64,000 nucleotides of DNA from Pseudomonas sp. 2FG (GTDB lineage Bacteria > Pseudomonadota > Gammaproteobacteria > Pseudomonadales > Pseudomonadaceae), in the NCBI RefSeq assembly GCF_005502935.1, contig NZ_SCMP01000017.1, positions 1 through 64,000 of the forward strand, read 5' to 3'. The translations under genes were made by a program, and so were the position numbers. The notes beneath the pieces are model-generated. The model did no database searches. It saw only the letters and a program-made list of their open reading frames with translations, and had not been told where the DNA came from. This document shows positions 49,634 through 59,103 of the stretch, piece after piece (positions within the stretch are counted from its first letter, which is position 1; each line of letters begins with the position of its first letter).

Positions 49634-50635
49634 ATGCCCCTAAATACCGCGCCAACCACACACCCCGAGCCCTCCCGCCGCTTCTCCGTGGCGCCGATGA
49701 TGGATTGGACCGATCGGCATTGCCGGTTCTTCCTGCGCCTGCTGTCGCGGCATGCCCTGCTGTACACCGAGATGGTCACGACGGGCGCCTTGCTGCGCGG
49801 TGATCACGAGCGTTTTCTGCGCCATACCGAAGCCGAGTACCCGCTAGCCCTGCAGCTCGGTGGCAGTGTGCCGGCCGAGTTGGCGGCCTGTGCGCGGCTG
49901 GCCGAGGAAGCGGGTTATGACGAGGTCAACCTGAATGTCGGCTGCCCGAGCGATAGGGTGCAGAACAATATGATCGGCGCCTGCTTGATGGCCCATCCGG
50001 GGCTGGTAGCCGATTGTGTGAAAGCCATGCGCAATGCGGTCTCGACCCCGGTAACGGTCAAGCACCGGATCGGCATCGACGGCCGTGATAGCTACGCCGA
50101 ACTCTGCGACTTCGTCGGCCAGGTGCGTGAGGCGGGCTGCCGGAGTTTTACCGTGCATGCCCGAATTGCCATCCTCGCCGGCCTGTCACCGAAGGAAAAC
50201 CGTGAGGTTCCACCGCTGCGTTACGACGTGGCGGCGCAGCTCAAGCAGGACTTCCCGGACCTGGAGATCATTCTCAACGGCGGCATCAAGACCCTCGAGG
50301 AATGCCAGGAGCACCTGCAGACGTTCGACGGGGTGATGCTCGGCCGCGAGGCTTATCACAACCCTTATCTGCTGGCCGAGGTCGATCAACGACTGTTCGG
50401 CAGTACGGCCCCGGTCGTCAGCCGGGTTGGCGCGCTAGAGCTGCTGCGGCCGTATATCGAAGAGCATCTGGCCGACGCTGGCGCCATGCACCATATCACC
50501 CGGCATGTGCTGGGTCTGGGTCAGGGCTTTCCGGGAGCGCGACGTTTCCGGCAGTTGCTGTCCGTCGACATTCATAAAGCGGCCAACCCACTGGCACTGC
50601 TCGACCAGGCAGCCGATTTGCTCAGGGGCCGCTAG
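49634..50635 (+). CDS. dusA: tRNA-dihydrouridine(20/20a) synthase DusA
   Basis: 333 aa FMN-binding TIM barrel. FSVAPMMDWTDRHCRFF at the start, the catalytic Cys in EVNLNVGCPSDRVQNN (about residue 107), HRIGIDGRDSY and NGGIKTLEEC match DusA, which reduces U20/U20a of tRNAs. Housekeeping gene; in P. aeruginosa its homologue sits next to tal, whereas here about 10 kb separates them. Exact ATG among near N-terminal choices not tested. Confidence 0.93.
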   Translation: MPLNTAPTTHPEPSRRFSVAPMMDWTDRHCRFFLRLLSRHALLYTEMVTTGALLRGDHERFLRHTEAEYPLALQLGGSVPAELAACARLAEEAGYDEVNLNVGCPSDRVQNNMIGACLMAHPGLVADCVKAMRNAVSTPVTVKHRIGIDGRDSYAELCDFVGQVREAGCRSFTVHARIAILAGLSPKENREVPPLRYDVAAQLKQDFPDLEIILNGGIKTLEECQEHLQTFDGVMLGREAYHNPYLLAEVDQRLFGSTAPVVSRVGALELLRPYIEEHLADAGAMHHITRHVLGLGQGFPGARRFRQLLSVDIHKAANPLALLDQAADLLRGR

Positions 50636-50652
50636 CCGACAGCAGCTGGGTT

Positions 50653-51672
50653 TTACTCGGCGACTTGCAGCACCACCCGCCCATGTTTCGGGCAGCCTTC
50701 CATATAGCGATGGGCCTCGACGAACTCAGTGAAGGGGAACACCCGCTCGATCCGTGGCAGCAGCACGCGATCACGGGTCAGCTGGTTCAATGCGTTCAGG
50801 GCGCGCTCCAGCGCCGGCTGATCCTGGGGAATGCCCAGCTCCGGCTTACCGGTGAAGTTACCCAGGCAGTGGACGAAGAACTGGATGTTCTTCTGGAACG
50901 CCGCACAGGCCGGGAAGGGCGTCTGATTACCACCCTGCAGACCGTAGAGCACCAGCCGCCCACGCGGCGCCAGCACATCGCCGAGCAGGCACATCTGCGG
51001 GCCACCCAGGCCGTCCAGGACCACGTCGACGCCACGCCCATCGGTGTACTTGCCGATTTGCGTCACCAGGTCCTGCTCTTCGGTGACTATGACTTTCTCG
51101 GCGCCGAGGGCCAGCAGTTGCTCACGATCCTCCGGGTCTTTGCTCGCCGCGATGATCCGCGCGCCCAGGGCCTTGCCCAACTGCACGAAGGCCGGCCCGG
51201 CACAGTGCGCGGCGTCCGTCACCAGCACGGTTTGCCCGGCTTTAATGTTGGCCAGATCGACGTAGGCGAAATAGGCGATCAGCAGCGGCGTGTAATGCCC
51301 GCTGGCTTCAATCGGGGTCAACAGTTCCGGATAGCGGGTCAATGAGCTGCGCGGCAACAGCACCTCATCGCCATAGCCCGGGTATTGATTGGGGCTGTGG
51401 GCCGGGAAGCTGGCCACCTTGTCACCCACGGCCAGGTCATCCACACCCGCGCCGAGCGCCAGGACTACGCCGGCCAACTCTTGCCCCAGCCCAGCCGGCA
51501 AATGCGCCTGGGAGGGCGCCAGGTTCTGCCGCCACAACACGTCGTACCAGCTGACGCTGATAGCCTCGACACGCAGCAACACCTCACCCGCCGCGGGTTG
51601 TGCGGTGGGTTGTTGTTCCAGCTTGAGCACTTCGGCCGGGCCGAACTGATGGAAACGAATCACGCGGGACAT
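50653..51672 (-). CDS. mexS: MexS-like zinc-type alcohol dehydrogenase/quinone oxidoreductase
   Basis: 339 aa MDR-family oxidoreductase: GroES-like N-terminal half (FGPAEVLKLEQQPTAQPAAG, LGQELAGVVLALGAGV), Rossmann part (VLVTDAAHCAGPAFVQLGKA; DVVLDGLGG). Divergent from a MexT-like LysR gene, exactly as mexS next to mexT. MexS is thought to detoxify a metabolite whose build-up activates MexT. Assigned from synteny plus family. Confidence 0.82.
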   Translation of the reverse strand: MSRVIRFHQFGPAEVLKLEQQPTAQPAAGEVLLRVEAISVSWYDVLWRQNLAPSQAHLPAGLGQELAGVVLALGAGVDDLAVGDKVASFPAHSPNQYPGYGDEVLLPRSSLTRYPELLTPIEASGHYTPLLIAYFAYVDLANIKAGQTVLVTDAAHCAGPAFVQLGKALGARIIAASKDPEDREQLLALGAEKVIVTEEQDLVTQIGKYTDGRGVDVVLDGLGGPQMCLLGDVLAPRGRLVLYGLQGGNQTPFPACAAFQKNIQFFVHCLGNFTGKPELGIPQDQPALERALNALNQLTRDRVLLPRIERVFPFTEFVEAHRYMEGCPKHGRVVLQVAE

Positions 51673-51838
51673 CGCTCACCTCGCATAGGGATCCCTATGA
51701 CCTGGACTTTATCGGGGCTTCGCCGGCAAAACCACCCGCGGCTATCGATAGTCGACATAAATGCCAATGATGCGGCGACTTGACGCCAACGGCGCAGCCC
51801 TTCAGCCTCATGCGCAAGGGATTTTTGAGAGCCGTCGA

Positions 51839-52756
51839 ATGAATCGTAACGACCTGCGCCGCGTTGACCTGAACCTGCTGATCGTCTTCGAGACACTGAT
51901 GCACGAGCGCAGTGTGACGCGGGCGGCGGAAAAACTGTTCCTCGGCCAGCCGGCGATCAGTGCCGCCCTGGCGCGGTTGCGCAGCCTGTTCGACGACCCG
52001 CTATTCGTCCGCACCGGCCGCAGCATGGAGCCGACCGCCCGCGCCCAGGAAATCTTCGGCCTGCTGTCACCGGCGCTGGACTCGATCTCCACCGCCGTCA
52101 GCCGCGCCTCGGAGTTCGACCCGGGCACCAGCACCGCAGTGTTTCGCATCGGCCTGTCGGACGATGTCGAGTTCGGCCTGCTGCCGCTGCTGCTGCGCCG
52201 TATCCGTGCCGAAGCACCAGGCGTGGTGCTGGTGGTACGTCGCGCCAACTACCTGCTGATGCCGAATTTGCTGGCCTCCGGGGAAATCTCCGTAGGCGTC
52301 AGTTACACCGAGGAACTCCCGGCCAATGCCAAGCGCAGGACCTTGCGCCGCAGCCAGCCCAAACTGCTGCGGGCGGATTCCGCACCCGGGCGCCTGAGCC
52401 TCGACGACTACTGCGCCCGCCCGCACGTGCTGGTGTCGTTCGCGGGTGACCTGAATGGTTTTATCGATGAGGAGCTGGCGAAGATCGGCCGCTCACGCAA
52501 AGTGGTGCTGGCCGTACCGCAATTCAATGGCCTGGGCACGCTGCTGGCCGGCACCGATCTGGTCGCCATAGTGCCGGACTACACCGCCGCAGCCCTGACC
52601 GCCGCCGGCGGTGTGCGCGCCGAGGACACGCCCATGGAAAGCCCTTCGTTCGAATTATCCATGGCCTGGCGCGGCGCACAGGACAACGACCCCGCCGAAC
52701 GCTGGCTGCGCTCACGCATCCAGATGTTCTTTGGCGACCCGGATAGCCTGCAATAG
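51839..52756 (+). CDS. mexT: LysR-family activator MexT
   Basis: 305 aa. N-terminal HTH (DLNLLIVFETLMHERSVTRA; LGQPAISAALARLRSLFDDP, residues 8-60) and a LysR substrate domain. The ATG at 51839 gives the normal length; the upstream frame is not conserved. Lies between mexS and mexEF-oprN, the operon it activates in P. aeruginosa. Frame is intact, so it should be functional. Confidence 0.87.
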   Translation: MNRNDLRRVDLNLLIVFETLMHERSVTRAAEKLFLGQPAISAALARLRSLFDDPLFVRTGRSMEPTARAQEIFGLLSPALDSISTAVSRASEFDPGTSTAVFRIGLSDDVEFGLLPLLLRRIRAEAPGVVLVVRRANYLLMPNLLASGEISVGVSYTEELPANAKRRTLRRSQPKLLRADSAPGRLSLDDYCARPHVLVSFAGDLNGFIDEELAKIGRSRKVVLAVPQFNGLGTLLAGTDLVAIVPDYTAAALTAAGGVRAEDTPMESPSFELSMAWRGAQDNDPAERWLRSRIQMFFGDPDSLQ

Positions 52757-52775
52757 AGGCCTCCCGTGCTGAATC

Positions 52776-52799
52776 ATCATTCCCGCTGATAGTCATCTT
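52776..52799 (+). promoter_or_regulatory. Nod-box-like MexT site candidate
   Basis: ATCA-N5-GCTGAT-N4-ATCTT resembles the reported MexT motif ATCA-N5-GTCGAT-N4-ACYAT with a few mismatches, about 80-100 nt before mexE. Confidence 0.4.
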
Positions 52800-52876
52800 T
52801 AGCTCGTTCGATTCGCCGTCCCGCCTGCCCCGCAGCACACTCCGCCCATTCAGAAAACCGATTGGCGGAGACACAC

Positions 52877-54109
52877 ATGGAACAGTCATTCAAGGCCTTG
52901 CGCGTGCCCCTGGCGGCACTTGCCCTGGTAGTGATCAGCGCGTGCGGCAAAGCCCCGGAAGCGACCAGTGCACTGCCCGCCGCCAAAGTCAGCGTGGCCC
53001 AGGTCCTGCAACAACCGATCAACGAGTGGGACGAGCTCACCGGCCGCCTCGAAGCGCCGCAAGCCGTGGATATCCGCCCACGCGTGTCCGGCTATATCGA
53101 CCAGGTAGCCTTCACCGAAGGTTCGCTGGTGAACAAAGGCGACCTGCTGTTCCAGATCGATCCGCGCCCCTTCGAAGCCGAGGTACGTGGCCTCGAGGCT
53201 CAGCTGCAACAAGTACGCGCCAACCTTGGGCGCACCGAGAACGAGGCCCGCCGCGGCGAACGTCTACGCGCCAGCAATGCCATCTCCGCCGAATTGGCCG
53301 ATGCCCGTGCCAGTGCCGCCCTCGAAGCCCGCGCCGGAGTCGCCGCGATTCAGGCGAAGCTGGAAGCCGCACGGCTGAATCTGAGTTTCACTCGGGTCAT
53401 TGCGCCTATCGATGGTCGCGTCAGCCGTGCCGAGATCACCGCCGGCAACCTGGTCAACGCCGGGCAGACCCTGCTCACCAGCCTGGTATCGACCGATAGG
53501 GTCTACGCCTACTTCGATGCCGATGAGCGGGTCTTCCTCAAGTACAACGACCTCGCCCGCCAGGGCCAGCGCGGCCAGAGCAGCCCGGTCTACCTCGGCC
53601 TGAGCGATGAAGACGGCCACCCGCACCTCGGGCAGATGGACTTCGTCGACAACCAGGTCAACCCCAAGACCGGCACCATCCGTGGTCGCGCCGTGTTCGA
53701 CAACAGCGATGGCCGCTTTACCCCGGGGCTCTACGCCCGTCTGAAGCTGGTCGGCAGCGCGACCTATGCCGCCGTGCTGATCAACGATGAAGCCGTGGGT
53801 ACCGACCTGGGCAAGAAGTTCGTGCTGGTCCTGGGTGCGGACAACCGCGTCAGTTATCGCAATGTCGAACTGGGTCCCAAGCTCGAAGGCCTGCGCATCG
53901 TCCGCAGCGGCCTGGCCAAGGATGAACGCATCGTGGTCAAGGGCCTACAGCGTACCCGTCCAGGCATGGCCGTGGAGCCGCAGGACATTCCGATGGCCAG
54001 CGCAGCGACAGTCGCCGCCCTGGCCGAACAACGCAAGGCCGTGGAAGCCGCCAACCCGCCACGGGTTGTGCAGAAGTCCGACGCCCACTCCTCTGATCCA
54101 CGCGGCTAA
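52877..54109 (+). CDS. mexE: RND periplasmic adaptor MexE
   Basis: 410 aa. Lipoprotein signal with lipobox VISAC (Cys near residue 22). Adaptor core: DIRPRVSGYIDQVAFTEGSL, IDPRPFEAEV and GLQRTRPGMAVEPQDIP. GGAG lies 6 nt before the ATG. First gene of mexEF-oprN, a multidrug pump for chloramphenicol, fluoroquinolones and related compounds in P. aeruginosa. Confidence 0.9.
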   Translation: MEQSFKALRVPLAALALVVISACGKAPEATSALPAAKVSVAQVLQQPINEWDELTGRLEAPQAVDIRPRVSGYIDQVAFTEGSLVNKGDLLFQIDPRPFEAEVRGLEAQLQQVRANLGRTENEARRGERLRASNAISAELADARASAALEARAGVAAIQAKLEAARLNLSFTRVIAPIDGRVSRAEITAGNLVNAGQTLLTSLVSTDRVYAYFDADERVFLKYNDLARQGQRGQSSPVYLGLSDEDGHPHLGQMDFVDNQVNPKTGTIRGRAVFDNSDGRFTPGLYARLKLVGSATYAAVLINDEAVGTDLGKKFVLVLGADNRVSYRNVELGPKLEGLRIVRSGLAKDERIVVKGLQRTRPGMAVEPQDIPMASAATVAALAEQRKAVEAANPPRVVQKSDAHSSDPRG

Positions 54110-54121
54110 GGGACGACTCCG

Positions 54122-57100
54122 ATGAATTTCTCGCAATTCTTCATCCAGCGGCCGATCTTCGCCGCCGTGCTATCGCTGCTGATCCTGATCGGCGGCGCGA
54201 TCTCGCTGTTCCAGCTGCCGATCAGCGAATACCCGGAAGTCGTGCCGCCTACCGTGGTCGTGCGTGCCAACTTCCCCGGCGCCAACCCCAAGGTCATCGG
54301 CGAAACCGTGGCCGCGCCGCTGGAACAGGCGATCACCGGGGTCGAGAACATGCTCTACATGTCCTCGCAATCCACCGCCGACGGCAAGATCACCCTGACC
54401 ATCACCTTTGCCCTCGGCACCGATCTGGACAATGCCCAGGTGCAGGTGCAGAACCGGGTCACCAGGACGCAGCCCAAGCTGCCGGAAGAAGTCACGCGGA
54501 TCGGGATCACCGTGGACAAGGCCTCGCCCGACCTGACCATGGTCGTGCACTTGACCTCGCCGGACCAACGCTACGACATGCTCTACCTGTCCAACTACGC
54601 CTTGCTCAATATCAAGGACGAGCTGGCGCGACTGGGCGGTGTCGGTGATGTGCAGCTGTTCGGTATGGGCGACTACTCGCTGCGGGTCTGGCTCGATCCG
54701 AACAAGACCGCCTCGCGCAATCTCACCGCGACGGACGTGGTCAGCGCCATCCGCGAGCAGAACCGTCAAGTAGCCGCCGGGCAATTGGGCGCCCCACCCT
54801 CGCCTAGCGCCACCAGTTTCCAGCTGTCGATCAACACCCAGGGCCGTCTGGTCAGCGAAGAGCAGTTCGAAAACATCATCATCCGCGCCGGCGAAAATGG
54901 CGAGATCACGCGCCTGAAGGACATCGCGCGGGTTGAACTGGGCTCCAGCCAGTACGCCTTGCGTTCGTTGCTCAACAACCAGCCGGCGGTAGCGATTCCG
55001 ATCTTCCAGCGCCCTGGCTCGAACGCCATCGAAATCTCCAATGAAGTGCGCGACAAGATGGCCGAGCTCAAGCAGGGCTTCCCGGAAGGCATGGACTTCG
55101 AGATCGTCTATGACCCGACCATCTTCGTGCGTGGTTCCATCGAAGCCGTGGTTCACACCCTGTTCGAAGCCCTGCTGCTGGTGGTCCTGGTGGTCATTCT
55201 GTTCCTGCAGACCTGGCGCGCCTCGATCATTCCGCTGGTGGCCGTACCGGTCTCGCTGATCGGCACCTTCGCGGTGATGCATCTGTTCGGCTTCTCGCTC
55301 AATGCGCTGTCGCTGTTCGGCCTGGTGCTGGCCATCGGCATAGTGGTGGACGACGCCATAGTGGTGGTGGAAAACGTCGAGCGTAATATCGGCCTGGGCC
55401 TGACCCCGGTCGAGGCCACCAAACGCGCCATGCGTGAAGTGACCGGACCGATCATCGCCACGGCGCTGGTGCTCTGTGCGGTGTTCATTCCGGCGGCGTT
55501 CATTTCCGGGTTGACCGGGCAGTTCTACAAACAATTCGCCCTGACCATCGCGATTTCCACGGTGATCTCGGCCTTCAACTCCCTGACCCTGTCGCCAGCT
55601 CTGGCTGCCGTGTTGCTCAAGAGCCACGATGCGCCCAAGGATCGCTTCTCGAAATTCCTCGACGCGCTGTTCGGTGGCTGGCTGTTCCGCCCCTTCAACC
55701 GCTTCTTCGACCGCGCCAGCCATGGTTATGTCGGCACCGTTACCCGCGTTATCCGTAGCAGCGGCATTGCCCTTCTGCTCTACGCCGGCTTGATGGTGCT
55801 GACCTATTTCGGCTTCGCCACTACGCCAACCGGCTTCGTACCGCCGCAAGACAAGCAATACCTGGTGGCCTTCGCCCAATTGCCGGATGCGGCGAGCCTG
55901 GACCGCACGGAGGCGGTGATCAAGAAAATGTCCGAGATCGCCCTGCAGCAGCCTGGCGTCGCCAACTCGGTGGCCTTTCCCGGCCTGTCGATCAACGGTT
56001 TCACCAACAGCCCCAACAGCGGCATTGTCTTCACCCCGTTGAAGCCGTTCGATGAACGTACCGACCCAAGCGAGTCCGCGGGTGCCATCGCGGCGGCCTT
56101 GAATGCCAAGTTCGCCGGTATCGAAGACGCCTATATCGCGATCTTCCCGCCACCACCGGTACAAGGCCTGGGGACCATCGGCGGCTTCCGCCTGCAGATC
56201 GAAGACCGTGGTGGTCTGGGTTATGAGGAGCTGTACAAGGAAACCCAGAACATCATCGCCAAAAGCCAGAGCGTGCCGGAACTGGCCGGGTTGTTCACCA
56301 GCTATCAGGTCAACGTACCTCAAGTCGATGCCGCCATCGACCGGGAAAAGGCCAAGACCCACGGCGTGGCGATCACCGACATCTTCGACACTATGCAGGT
56401 CTACCTGGGCTCGCTGTATGCCAACGACTTCAACCGCTTTGGTCGCACCTATCAGGTCAACGTCCAGGCCGAGCAGCAGTTCCGCCTCGAACCCGAGCAG
56501 ATCGGCCAGTTGAAGGTGCGCAACAACCGTGGCGAGATGGTGCCGCTGTCGACTTTCGTCAAGGTCAGCGATACCTCGGGCCCGGACCGGGTGATGCACT
56601 ACAACGGCTTTATCACCGCGGAAATCAACGGCGGCGCGGCACCCGGCTACAGCTCCGGCCAGGCCGAGGCGGCGATGGAAAAACTGCTCAAGGAAGAACT
56701 GCCCAACGGCATGAGCTTCGAATGGACCGAGTTGACCTACCAGCAGATCCTTTCCGGCAATACCGCACTGTTCGTGTTCCCGCTCTGCGTACTGCTGGCC
56801 TTCCTGGTGCTGGCGGCGCAGTACGAGAGCTGGAGCCTGCCGCTGGCGGTGATTCTGATCGTGCCGATGACCCTGCTGTCGGCCATTACCGGGGTGATCG
56901 TTTCCGGTGGCGATAACAACATCTTCACCCAGATCGGCTTGATCGTACTGGTGGGGCTGGCCTGTAAGAACGCGATCCTGATCGTCGAGTTCGCCAAGGA
57001 CAAGCAGGAGGAAGGTCTCGGCCCTCTGGCTGCAGTGCTGGAAGCCTGCCGCCTGCGTCTGCGGCCGATCCTGATGACCTCCTTCGCTTTCATCATGGGC

Positions 57101-57292
57101 GTGGTGCCGCTGGTGTTCTCCAGCGGTGCCGGTGCGGAGATGCGCCATGCCATGGGTGTCGCGGTGTTCTCCGGGATGCTCGGGGTGACCTTCTTCGGCC
57201 TGCTGCTGACGCCGGTGTTCTATGTCCTGATCCGTGGGTTCGTGGAGCGCCGGGAAACCCGCAAGGTCGCCCTGCTGGAGGCAAGAGCATGA
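54122..57292 (+). CDS. mexF: RND multidrug transporter MexF
   Basis: 1056 aa HAE1-type RND pump with 12 helices. TM4 shows GIVVDDAIVVVENVERN (paired Asp for proton relay), and the N-terminus FFIQRPIFAAVLSLLILIGG is typical. Distinct from CusA (no HME signature). 12 nt after mexE, overlapping oprN by 4 nt. Confidence 0.94.
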   Translation: MNFSQFFIQRPIFAAVLSLLILIGGAISLFQLPISEYPEVVPPTVVVRANFPGANPKVIGETVAAPLEQAITGVENMLYMSSQSTADGKITLTITFALGTDLDNAQVQVQNRVTRTQPKLPEEVTRIGITVDKASPDLTMVVHLTSPDQRYDMLYLSNYALLNIKDELARLGGVGDVQLFGMGDYSLRVWLDPNKTASRNLTATDVVSAIREQNRQVAAGQLGAPPSPSATSFQLSINTQGRLVSEEQFENIIIRAGENGEITRLKDIARVELGSSQYALRSLLNNQPAVAIPIFQRPGSNAIEISNEVRDKMAELKQGFPEGMDFEIVYDPTIFVRGSIEAVVHTLFEALLLVVLVVILFLQTWRASIIPLVAVPVSLIGTFAVMHLFGFSLNALSLFGLVLAIGIVVDDAIVVVENVERNIGLGLTPVEATKRAMREVTGPIIATALVLCAVFIPAAFISGLTGQFYKQFALTIAISTVISAFNSLTLSPALAAVLLKSHDAPKDRFSKFLDALFGGWLFRPFNRFFDRASHGYVGTVTRVIRSSGIALLLYAGLMVLTYFGFATTPTGFVPPQDKQYLVAFAQLPDAASLDRTEAVIKKMSEIALQQPGVANSVAFPGLSINGFTNSPNSGIVFTPLKPFDERTDPSESAGAIAAALNAKFAGIEDAYIAIFPPPPVQGLGTIGGFRLQIEDRGGLGYEELYKETQNIIAKSQSVPELAGLFTSYQVNVPQVDAAIDREKAKTHGVAITDIFDTMQVYLGSLYANDFNRFGRTYQVNVQAEQQFRLEPEQIGQLKVRNNRGEMVPLSTFVKVSDTSGPDRVMHYNGFITAEINGGAAPGYSSGQAEAAMEKLLKEELPNGMSFEWTELTYQQILSGNTALFVFPLCVLLAFLVLAAQYESWSLPLAVILIVPMTLLSAITGVIVSGGDNNIFTQIGLIVLVGLACKNAILIVEFAKDKQEEGLGPLAAVLEACRLRLRPILMTSFAFIMGVVPLVFSSGAGAEMRHAMGVAVFSGMLGVTFFGLLLTPVFYVLIRGFVERRETRKVALLEARA

Positions 57293-58683
57293 GTTTCAAA
57301 GCCTTCACTCCTGCCCTGCTGGCCCTCGCCCTAAGCGCCTGCAGCGTGGGCCCGGACTACCAGACCCCGGATACTGAGCCGGCAAAAATCAGCGCCACCG
57401 AACAGGGCGACTACGACCGCAGCACATTCGAGGTCAGCTGGTGGCAGCAGTTCGAAGACCCGACGCTGAACCAGTTGGTGGCGCAATCACTGCGCGAGAA
57501 CCGTGAGCTGCGTGTCGCCTTCGCCCGCCTGCAGGCGGCGCGGGCGATCCGTGACGATGTCGCCAACGAGCGCCTGCCCAGGGTCACCAGCCGCGCCAGC
57601 AGCGAGCACGGCAAGGCCCAGCAACCGGGCGTTACCGAGCGACGGGTAAACCACGAGCGCTACGACCTCGGTCTGGACATGCTTTGGGAAATTGACCTGT
57701 TCGGCCGTATCCAGCGCCAGCTGGAAGCCAGCGATGCCGAACAGGAAGTCGCCGAAGCCGAGCTCTATCAGTTACAGGTCAGCCTGATCGCCGAACTGGT
57801 GGACGCCTACGGCGAACTGCGTGGCGCCCAGCTACGGGAGCGGATCGCCCGCAGCAACCTGAAGAACCAGCAGGAGTCCCGCGACCTTACCGAACGCCTG
57901 CGCGATGCCGGCGTTGGCAACGAACTCGATGTACTACGGGCCGATGGTCGCCTGGCGGCTACCGAGGCCAGTGTGCCGCAGTTGCAGGCCCAGGAAGTGC
58001 GCGCCAAGAACCGCATCGCCACCCTGCTCGGCCAACGCCCGGAAGAGTTGCGGGTCGACCTCAGCCCGCGTGAACTGCCGGCCATTGCCAAGGCCCTGCC
58101 GATTGGCGACCCGGCGGAGCTGCTGCGCCGGCGGCCCGACGTGCATGTCGCCGAACGCCAACTGGCGGCGGCGACCGCGAATGTCGGGGTGGCCACCGCC
58201 GATCTGTTCCCACGGGTCAACGTCGCAGGCTTCCTCGGCTTTACCGCCGGGCGTGGCTCGCAGCTGGGCTCCTCGGCGGCGCGCGCCTGGGGCGTGGCGC
58301 CGACCATCAGTTGGGCGGCCTTCGATCTCGGCAGTGTACGAGCGCGCCTGCGCGGTGCCGAAGCAGACGCCGATGGCGCCCTGGCCAGTTACGAACAGCA
58401 GGTGCTGTTGGCCCTGGAAGAGTCGGAGAACGCTTTCAGTGATTACGGCAAACGCCAGGAACGCCTGATCTCGCTGCTGCGCCAAAGTGAGGCCAGCCGC
58501 GCCGCGGCCGAGCAGGCGTCGATTCGCTATCGCGAGGGCACGGTGGATTTCCTGGTGCTGCTCGACGCCGAACGCGAACGCCTGGCCGCCGAAGACGCCC
58601 AGGCCCAGGCGGAAGTCGAGCTGTACCGCGGCATAGTCGCCATCTACAAGGCCCTAGGCGGTGGCTGGCAACCTCAAGCCTAA
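57289..58683 (+). CDS. oprN: Outer-membrane factor OprN
   Basis: 464 aa. Lipobox LALSAC (Cys18) then GPDYQTPD, and two TolC-type repeats. Forms the exit channel for MexEF. Its last 99 nt have a close copy at 60212-60310 past the dctP gene. The terminator at 58715 follows. Confidence 0.92.
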   Translation: MSFKAFTPALLALALSACSVGPDYQTPDTEPAKISATEQGDYDRSTFEVSWWQQFEDPTLNQLVAQSLRENRELRVAFARLQAARAIRDDVANERLPRVTSRASSEHGKAQQPGVTERRVNHERYDLGLDMLWEIDLFGRIQRQLEASDAEQEVAEAELYQLQVSLIAELVDAYGELRGAQLRERIARSNLKNQQESRDLTERLRDAGVGNELDVLRADGRLAATEASVPQLQAQEVRAKNRIATLLGQRPEELRVDLSPRELPAIAKALPIGDPAELLRRRPDVHVAERQLAAATANVGVATADLFPRVNVAGFLGFTAGRGSQLGSSAARAWGVAPTISWAAFDLGSVRARLRGAEADADGALASYEQQVLLALEESENAFSDYGKRQERLISLLRQSEASRAAAEQASIRYREGTVDFLVLLDAERERLAAEDAQAQAEVELYRGIVAIYKALGGGWQPQA

Positions 58684-59103
58684 CTCATTGCGTTGCGTCC
58701 TCACGCTCCCCGGTCCCGCGGCTCCGCTCCTTGCCGCGGGGCCTTTTTCTGTTCCGCGGGGGCGCTCAACTGTCCTTCAGGCCGGCCTGTAGGCGTCGCG
58801 GCCAGGCTTAAACAGAGGCGGTAATCCGCTGACTGCCCCTTGGAAATGGCGAGAATTCGCCATTTCTGCCTCCCCCACCCCCGTCAGTTCTGCGCTGGAG
58901 CACGGCCGTGCTCATCACTAGGCGATTGGCACAGGCATTGCGTTAGACAGCCGGCTCCGTCCCGAACGAACAAGCGCGGCTATAGGCGCCGGCCGCTTCT
59001 GCCTTGGCCGGCCAGCCCGCTTCCAGGCCTGAGCCAGGCCGCAGCCGGTGTTCCGCGATGAACCCCGCCGCGCTAACTGCCCCATAACAAGAAAGGAATA
59101 TGT
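58684..59103. other. 420-nt intergenic region between oprN and dctP
   Basis: Holds the oprN terminator. Beyond it I see no gene; a 73-codon frame at 58840 is unlikely. AAAGGA at 59092 is the dctP Shine-Dalgarno. Confidence 0.4.
58715..58749 (+). terminator. Rho-independent terminator of mexEF-oprN
   Basis: CCCGCGGC (58715-58722) pairs with GCCGCGGG (58733-58740), followed by GCCTTTTTCT. Confidence 0.85.

Noticed and set aside
51737..51770. Palindromic TATCGATA/GTCGAC region upstream of mexT as a nod box
   Set aside because: The spacing does not fit the MexT consensus well; the candidate at 52776 fits better.
54170..57148. 992-codon minus-strand frame opposite mexF
   Set aside because: Antisense shadow of a high-GC RND gene; composition is Gln/His/Arg-rich and mexF itself has full family motifs.
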